NCBI GenBank assembly: GCA_009767595.1
Contig: VSDK01010656.1
Span: 176,935 to 240,934, forward strand
Direction of reading: 5' to 3'
Source of the DNA: Symbiodinium kawagutii
Lineage: Eukaryota; Sar; Dinophyceae; Suessiales; Symbiodiniaceae
Length of the DNA stretch: 64,000 nt
Numbering within the stretch: position 1 is the stretch's first letter; every line of letters begins with the position of its first letter. The notes beneath the pieces were generated by a model. That model was not told the origin of the DNA. It worked only from the letters and a program-made list of their open reading frames with translations, and ran no database searches. This document shows, piece by piece, positions 56,596 to 64,000 of this stretch. A program made the translations under genes and the position numbers.

Positions 56596-59500
56596 TCAAA
56601 CATCAAAAACGGGAGTACGTTTCTGAAAATGTTTCACGCGCTCCTCCGCCAGGGCCAGGCATGCCCCCTGGAGTGTTCCCCATGGCTGTCCTGACAAGGG
56701 CACTCCAAGCACCTGGTGCCGTTTCTGCTCCCAACAAAAGAAAGGTCCCAAGGTCCTGTGAAATTCCCAACTGCAGAATCCTCCCCACTCTTGAGCCGAA
56801 TAGGCTCTGACCTGGCCCTGTGGTAAAGTTGTAGTTTCAAAATGTTTCAATAGCAAAATGAGGCCAGCCAGGTACATCTGTGGAGAGTGGACTGCGCTAG
56901 AGAGCCTCTTCCCGTGCTCTAAATGAAGTGCACAAATCTGCTGGATTTTTGACTCTTTGGCCAAGTGAAACTGACAGGGCAAAAGTCTTGTGCTTTGGTC
57001 TCACGTTGCAGCACTTTGGCCATGCGAAACATGACAATGTGGACCTGATCTTTGGTGGTCTGCCCCGAGTCAACAATGTAGAACTCTGAGACTTGGGCAG
57101 TGTTGACAAAAGATAGAGGCCTCAGCAAAGGCTTCTATCTCCGATTCCCTCATCGATGTTTGATCCTCGATCCATGAAGCTGAGCTCGCTGCTTTCGATT
57201 CTTTGCGCTGCATCTTCCGCTGGAGAAGCACTCTGGCCTTTCCAAAAGCACGCTCCACATGCTTCACATGCTTCACATGCCCGAGGTGTCAAGCTGGGGA
57301 AAACAGGATGCAACAGTGCAACCAGAGCAGCAACCGAAAAGCTTGCAGCACTTGATCCAAGTCGGAGACAGCTTGAAGCCGCATGTTCAGATCAGCTACA
57401 ACCTGCTGTGAGAGCAAGTTAAAAGAATCTAAACAGACCACGGTGTCAAATCATCGCAATTCAAAAAGATCAAGGTGAATGGCTTTTGATGCCGGTACAA
57501 CTCACAATGTCGCAAATTGATAAAGCACCTCTTGCAAGTCCGTATGAAGAGCGNNNNNNNNNNAAGAGCGTCCAGTTTGTCAACGTAGCTTTCCATCTCT
57601 CGGACTTCATCTGGCGCCTAGGCTCAGGTGAAACTCCCAAGTCAGAAAGCTGCCGCTCGAAACTTCAAGTCCAGGCCTTGATCTTCACATCGAGGTCACC
57701 TTTGGTGCTTTGTATTCCAGAAAGCTCTTCTCGCAGTAAGTCCAGCTGAGCCTGTGCTCTTTTCAAAAGCTCATGTTTGAGATATGACCCTTGGCATTCA
57801 GTGATGTTCGATGCCTGAAGTTTCATGCTTTCTTGCCAGTCATCTGGTAGGTCGCCTGCGGTGCAATCTTTGCAATGCATTGCAAGGTCAAGAACCAATG
57901 TGAAACTGTGAAACCAATATCGTTGCAAAAAAATTGAACCTTTTTTTCCTCGCCCCGAACGGGTCAGAGCCACTTAACCAAAAGCGCTTACCAAGAGGAA
58001 GACGCAACCGACCCAAGGAACAGACCTGGTCAAACTGAAAAGATCCAACAGCAGACCAGACTCGATAGAGTTCCAGAAGGAAAGTGTGTGCCAACCCTGG
58101 CGGAATACCTCCGAAAGATGTTGAATCCTCCAGGACTTTCCCGACGGCACCTGCTAGAGCCGGTAACCTAGTGACCTTGGGGATCACAACTGACCTTTGA
58201 GGTGCTTGTCCGAGTAAAATCACGAACATTACCTGCAGGACATGCGAACTTCTGCGCAGTTGTAACATGGAGTCCGCAAGAATTGTGACCTTTTGCTGCA
58301 AAGCAGCACATGGGGCCAAAAGGCCAGTGTGGACCGGGAAGAAGTTTCAACAGCGAGGGCTTTCTTTCCCTCTTGTTAATGGTATTTGAGGCATCTTCGA
58401 AGTAAAATCTTGGAAATTCACTACCTGTGGGCAGCATTGAAACAATACCGTTCGAGGTGCCTGGTAGAACAAGATGGTCTCATGTCCTGCCACTTTTTGT
58501 CTTGTTCTTGTTGGTGGTGGTCATGCTGTTGTTGCATGCTGCTCTGAGTTCATTTTTGCAGCTGTGGATACAATTGACAAAGTGATGACGACGACCATGA
58601 TGATGTTGAGGGTGACGATGGTGATGATGGTGATGACGACTCAAACCAGTGCTAAGGTCACCTATTTGGGTATAACAGCAACAATCTGCCCTGTTTTCCT
58701 CCCGTTTATTTGCAGAAGAAAAAGTTGAAACTCGGACACCACAAGCTAAGTTTTGGCATGTTTTGGCTAGGGAGTAAGGTGTGTACTCCCTGACTCGCAC
58801 ATTTGAACCCCACACGTGACCTGTATCTCCCACGTGCGACAGGTGAATGGCGGGCAAATCTTTCTCTTCCACCGGGAGGAAGCGCTCCTCCCAGACCTCA
58901 GTGGAAAAAAATTCACAATTCCTGTTGGAGGTTCTTCTTTCACAATCAACAAAGTGGCTTTGAATTTTGTCCAACTATCCTAACTATCCATATCTTTTTG
59001 CAGAACCAAAAGAAGCTGTTTCAATAAAAAGCTAGAAAAGCGAAGCCCATGAACACCGATTCCGCAGGGTTGCAACAGAATTGCTAAGCAACAAACACGT
59101 TGCCGTTTCACCTGGTCACTTCAAGGAGTGAAGTTTTTCAGAGTCCACTTCGAGGTGAGTGAAAATTCAGCCATTCAAACATTGTGTCAGCCTCTACTGC
59201 CGCGACTTCCCGTGCCTTGGCAACTTGCTTTAAAATCGGGATTGAATCATTTCAAAAAAATGAGTATCAGTGAAAATTCCCGTTCTTGAGTTTAAAATTG
59301 GGATTAAACATTTACGAATTCAGTTCTTTTAGCATCTTGACATGTCTTGAGATATCTTGAGACTCTTCTCTCGTTGCCTCCTCAGCGGAACTGCCAGGTG
59401 GAAGTAGTAGCAGCCTGTGCCACGGTAGCGACACACTTGAAAAGCAACATGCAGGAGCCCCTGTGAGCGCTGCGGAGCCTTCCCGGAACAGGAAGTTCAG

Positions 59501-62500
59501 AAGCCCCGGGGGCAAATTCTCCTGGCGTGAGCAACCAGTGCCACGAGCTGGCGACATGTTTTCATTTAATGAATCACAAGCAACTGAGAGAGTGTCCTTT
59601 TAATCTCCCAGGCACCTTGCATTGCTTTGCATCCCAGCAATGGAGGACATTGCAACATATTTTCGAGCTAGAGACAGTTGCAGCAAGACAAGTGGCAAAA
59701 ATGAGCAAAGCATATCCCAGACAACCACTATGGTGAGCAGCAATCAATGACTCAGAAAATCAAAGACACAGCTTTGCATCGACCCAAAGAGAGAACCATG
59801 GAATCAGAGGCAAAAGGTCATCCAATCTCAGACACCAACAATCTGGAAAACCAGTGCGACAGGCCCAGGGCTTCTGGCAAAACAAATGGGAGACAGGCCA
59901 AGTTTAAAACCAAAACAAGTGGCGTACAAGTTGGAGCCAAGTGAGAAACGCCAGAATAATCACATGACCTACCATGACCTAGGATACCCAAAGTCCATTG
60001 GGAGACGAGGGTCTGACAAGTAGGAGACAGACGGAAAACAAATCGAAAAAAAAAATGCGAGCAAAGGGACTCGCAGCCTACTGAATGAAAGAAGGCAAAG
60101 GTAACTGTTGGTTCATTGACCAGGCCAAGGTAAAGTTTTGTGACACAGGGCACCTGTGGAGGAACGAAAGCCTGAATACGCCAGCAAATCATGCAACCCA
60201 CACCACCACCTGTTGGAATGGAGTACTGCAATAAACTTATGAAGCTTTGTTTGCGAATGAAGAATGGAAGAATGGAAAGGAAGTTAGAGAAGTGAAAGGA
60301 GTGAGACGGTCAGAAGGCAGGCCATCTGACACCACGAACAGAGGCAAGAAGAGAGAAAAGCGACCACGAGATCAACAAAGCATCCAACACCAAGACAAAC
60401 AAGCGAGACAAGCCCTGAGAAGCGGACAACAGACAAAGCGTTCAAAATCCAGGAAGAGACTCCAAGAGGAAGGCATTCGTGGTAGGCATCGGAAGGCATT
60501 GAGAACCCAAGAGATTCTTGTTTTCGGGGAAGCACCACATCCCCAGCCAGGCGGAAGCAGACAACCCCAGAGGCTGCTGCTGTGCTAACGGCGTCCTTCT
60601 CTGTGGCTCATCATTTCTTGGCAGCGCTCAGCAGCAGCATGGAGTTTGACCTGGACAAAAAAAGGGCAGTGCAAGACTTAGCGCGAGGTAAAAACTCCTT
60701 TTGCTCTAGAGGAGAGGAGAGGCTCCAAGAGGCTCCTTGATTTCCATGGGGAAAGATTGGGAAAGTCTTGCTAGGGCTCAAGCAATATCACGTCCGGCTG
60801 CGCGGCGCTCCTGGTACCGAGGCACGCATTCTAGACCAAAATGCTTTGCCACTTAGATACATAGATTGACATAGATACATGAAACATACAGCATACCATG
60901 CATGCCATGCATATCATGCATACCACGTGGTCCCATACCGTGCCGTACCGTCCTATAGCCTAGCATAGCAGGGCATGGCATCGCCTTTCATCGAATAGCA
61001 TTGCATTGCGTACCGTAGCATACCAAACCAAAGCATACCATGCCATATCACACCACACCATACATACCTACGTACAATACATTCTACCTGCATACATATA
61101 TTACACATATATACCCTACAAATCCATACATTACGGTACTCATCTACATTACAGTGCACTCTGCTACAAGCCTTTCTCTGCACCACACAACATCAAACTA
61201 CCCCGCGCTACCTCACATTATACATTGCAGTCAATTACATTACATTGGCTTGCAGGGCAGCTCAACATTACACTACACTAGACATGGCAGTACATTCGCT
61301 CTAAACTTCCCAACATTGCATTACAATAATACATTACCCTGCGCGGCGTGGTATTGTCTTACACACTGTATTATACATACTACTTTCGAGTACAGTAGAG
61401 TAAACCAGACTACAGTACATTACATTTAACTTCACTATCCTGCATCCGATAATTACATGACATATTTCGCTACACACTACACTAAACCTTGCATTACACT
61501 GAACATCAAATTACATTACATCACATTACTTGGCAGTATACAACTCCGCAGAAGCATCAATCTAAACCAGGGTGCACAAAGAAACGGCAAAACGTGGGTT
61601 CGGTTTTCAACCCGTAGGTACATACATACCCCTCGTTGTATATCATTACATCATAGGTATATCACATCTGATTGAAACTTTGGATGCATATATCATTTAT
61701 GTATATTTGCATTATGTAATGTTACATTCTGCCTGCATACCTATACCCATACATACACATGCATATATGTATATATATTACAGAACACATGCATCCATAC
61801 ATCTATCTAACGCATGCATACATCCATCCATGCGTGACAGCTTGAGGAAAACAAATAACTTCCCTTGATCTAGAGGCTGAGCACGCATGTAGCTCTGAAA
61901 CTACCTTGCCTCTGGGTACCACATTCTTATATCCATCTTATATCCTATCCCCTTGGACACATTCACAACACAGACCATCCGTTGTGGCAACCGCTTGTGG
62001 CGGATTTTAGCGCCCTCAGCTTACCAGGCCCGCTTCGCAGCTCCAGCTCTGCAGACTTTCTAAGCTTCTCCACTTCCAAAGACATCTCAGAAACCTGGCG
62101 AAAGATATTAGTCACAAGAGTCTTACCATAAAAAGGAATACAGTACATCAAGAGGTAAATGAATTCTTAAATGCATCTTATAAAAGACCACGAACTCGCT
62201 TCAGCGTTCAACATGAAATAAATGCCACCAACCCGTTGCCTGTCTGTACTGATCAGAGGCTGCCGCTTTTTTGCACAAGTCCTTGAGCTCCAAATTTGTG
62301 TTCCGATTATGTAAATGTATACACATCATAAACATTCATAAACTGCTACATACAAAAATTCCACCATGGCTTGGTGCAACTGAACAGGCGTCTCAATCTC
62401 CTGCATTTGGCTCCGCAGGGCTTCGACACTCTCTTCCATTGGACCGGTCACCGACTTCATCTCGCACAGCAGTGAAAGCTTGTGAAAATTAAATTACTGT

Positions 62501-62871
62501 ACTTCTTTTTGCTTAACTTGTTTACTTCAATTTCTTTCTCTTTAATCCTCTCTAGTACTCTTTATGCCTCTTTATATCTCCTTAAATATCTTTATGTCTC
62601 TCTAGATCTCTTTACACTGCTCGGCAGCATTCTGCAGCTTCTTGCAACATGAAAGTACAAAATAGCAACTGCCGGACGAAAATGAATGCCCGCCTGCTTC
62701 AGCTCAGCCGCGTGTTGTCGTTGTAGATCATGAAGCTCGCCAGTAGTCAGCAAACCTCACTTTGAAAAGGCTGACACCTCCGTAGAAAATCAAGAGCTTC
62801 ATAATCTAACACGTACAGAGTTCGAACTGATACAGAAGGCAGTAGAGGCACTGCAAAGGGTGCAGGACGAG

Positions 62872-62928
<57 letters not shown>

Positions 62929-62952
62929 CGATGACGATGACGACGATGACGG

Positions 62953-63011
<59 letters not shown>

Positions 63012-64000
63012 CTGATGGTGATGGTGATGGTGATGGTGATGGTGATGGTGATGGTGACGGTGACGGTGATGGTGATGGTGATGGTGATGATGATGATGAT
63101 GATGATCATGATGATCATGATGATCATGATGATCATGATGATCATGATGATCATAATGATCCTGATGATCGTGATGATCATGATGATCATGATGATCATG
63201 ATGATCATGGTCGGGAAGAAGGAGGGAAGGAAAAGGATAAAAAAAAAAAAAAAAAAACAAAAGTGAAGATTTCGCATGTGAAAGCAAGACCAATCGCATC
63301 GCGACATCCACAAGAACATTCACATTGAGCGCAAGACTTAAAGCACAACTCCCCAGAGCTGCTCGAAGATCTTCCCTTATACTCACCTGGCCAAATCAAA
63401 GGTGGTAAACAGGTTAGTAAACAGGAAACACTCATCGCACAAATTCTAAATGTAAACAAGTTAGCCTTCCTTAGCATGACCTTTCCTTAACCTTTCCTTA
63501 ACGTCCTCTTCCTTTCTGAAAAGCAGACAGCCACACTGCCAGGCCTCATGGTTTTTGCGAACCTGCAACCAGCAAAGCTACCCAGCTGCCTCCCCTCTGC
63601 ATCGCCTATTGCTTTACTCAAGACGCGCCTCGGCGACAAGATTGTCCAACGCTTGTTGCTCAGTGTGGAGCATCGTCTCTAGTTTGGACAGCGATGCAAG
63701 TTGTGGATCCAGCTTTGCGCGGAAGTCCTCTTGCATCTTTGCAACATTCCAATCACTTCTCTTGGCTGGAATCTCTTTGCCTGTCCCGTTCATTTCCAGG
63801 CTGTACAAGTCCTGTTTCAGTTCTTGAAGCCGCTTAACTGTTGGTGGCTCACCACCTTGAATCTCTGTCTCGTATCTATCCAGAATCTGTTGGACAGCAC
63901 TTTCCAATCCCAAAGCCTTCTCAATGTCCAGTTGCGCTGAGAAGTTTGCGTCGTGAACATCGCGGAGTGTAGAATGCAGTCTTTGGGCTTGGCCTTTGAT
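56596..64000 (-). CDS. Long, mostly coiled-coil protein; gene continues beyond the right edge
   Basis: The right edge lies inside an exon. 64000-63629 is one open frame of 124 codons ending at a GC donor, with heptad-rich stretches such as VKRLQELKQDLYSLEM and LASLSKLETMLHTEQQ. Lower exons: 62740-62690 (LHDLQRQHAAELKQ, GC donor); about 62463-62350 (SVTGPMEESVEALRSQMQEI); 62094-62025 (VSEMSLEVEKLRKSAELEL, GT donor); 58289-58233 (VTILADSMLQLRRSSHVLQ, GTAATG donor); 58150-57992 (53 codons, GTAAGC donor, hydrophobic end); about 57740-57600 around the N gap; 57415-57356 (ADLNMRLQAVSDLDQVLQ); about 57230-57125 (VLLQRKMQRKESKAASS). A frame reaching TGA at 56596 (VLGVPLSGQPWGTLQ onward) may be the C-terminus. 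Together this looks like a structural or scaffold protein. The exons may belong to more than one gene. Confidence 0.6.
57554..57563. other. Assembly gap (10 N) inside a coding exon
   Basis: Ten N flanked on the left by AAGAGCG (preceded by TATG) and on the right by the same AAGAGCG. On the minus strand the frame reading REMESYVDKLDAL runs straight into it from the right. Confidence 0.98.
58480..61900. other. No supported gene
   Basis: Contents: a short GATGATG-type triplet patch at about 58585-58640, an A/G-rich stretch at 59740-60560 resembling that at 46.5-47.6 kb, and the CATTACA-type degenerate repeat from 60860. Introns of the flanking coiled-coil gene may account for part of it. Confidence 0.4.
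60860..61830. repeat. Degenerate CATACA / TTACA pentamer-like repeat
   Basis: Long stretch dominated by CATTACA, CTACACTA, CATACC and CATACAT phrases without strict periodicity. It grades at the right end into TATATA and CATACAT microsatellite. Open frames rich in His, Tyr and Thr are composition artefacts. Confidence 0.75.
62870..63212. repeat. GAT-triplet array with GGTGAT and ATGATCATG blocks
   Basis: Ordered blocks: (GAT)n about 62872-62928, GATGAC variants, (GAT)n to about 63012, (GGTGAT)n to about 63086, then nine-base units containing the palindrome TGATCA repeated about ten times to 63212. An A-run of about 18 follows at about 63239-63257. Poly-Met, Ile and His frames over it are not genes. 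Confidence 0.95.

Noticed and set aside
60953..61868. His/Tyr/Thr-rich open frames
   Set aside because: Degenerate CATTACA repeat; no unique coding sequence.
62747..63386. Frames of up to 195 codons with poly-His, poly-Ile or poly-Met
   Set aside because: Translation of the GAT triplet array; no unique sequence supports a protein.

Overview
This 64 kb window looks like nuclear DNA of a dinoflagellate, most likely a Symbiodiniaceae coral symbiont. The evidence is internal. Recognisable proteins are eukaryotic and split into many exons of about 25-120 bp. Nearly every 3' splice site that homology can fix is AG followed by an exonic G. The 5' splice sites are a mixture of GT, GC and GA. Large simple-sequence tracts separate the genes, and there is a degenerate TTTAGGG-rich tract. 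These traits are known from dinoflagellate genomes; the species is inferred. There are no bacterial operons, no CRISPR arrays, and no RNA genes that I could recognise.

Every gene I could support lies on the minus strand, so the description runs from right to left. 56.6-64 kb: exons of a long, mostly coiled-coil protein, running off the right edge and interrupted by a 10-N gap. 51.2-56.5 kb: an almost complete gene for the proteasomal ATPase Rpt2 (26 exons placed; only the first few bases of coding sequence are missing). 43.7-50.3 kb: more coiled-coil exons, probably one or more other genes. 35.99-36.85 kb: a degenerate telomere-like tract. 30.1-34.7 kb: a voltage-gated, cyclic-nucleotide-binding-type cation channel, followed from S1 to the start of the cNMP domain, with a pore lacking GYG. 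28.96-29.77 kb: a complete two-exon gene for a 253-residue protein of unknown function. 22.8-23.8 kb: an uninterrupted malate dehydrogenase reading frame. 18.08-19.24 kb: a 1.16 kb CATATA satellite. 11.4-13.3 kb: a membrane-anchored CHAT-domain (caspase-like) protein. 1.6-5.5 kb: exons of unidentified protein(s).

The genes do not form a pathway: proteasome, ion channel, malate dehydrogenase and a CHAT protease candidate are functionally unrelated neighbours sharing one orientation. That fits the unidirectional gene blocks of dinoflagellates. The most informative content is the splicing architecture. In the Rpt2 gene all 26 placed acceptors are AG|G. The donors are 12 GC, 11 GT and 2 GA. In 16 of 25 introns the first two intron bases equal the first two bases of the downstream exon, which resembles a short target-site duplication.

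Exon limits were set by hand from reading frame, splice phase and remembered family consensus. Where the intron and the next exon begin with the same bases, the boundary can be slid by 1-2 nt without changing the protein. Roughly half of the window holds no gene I can support.
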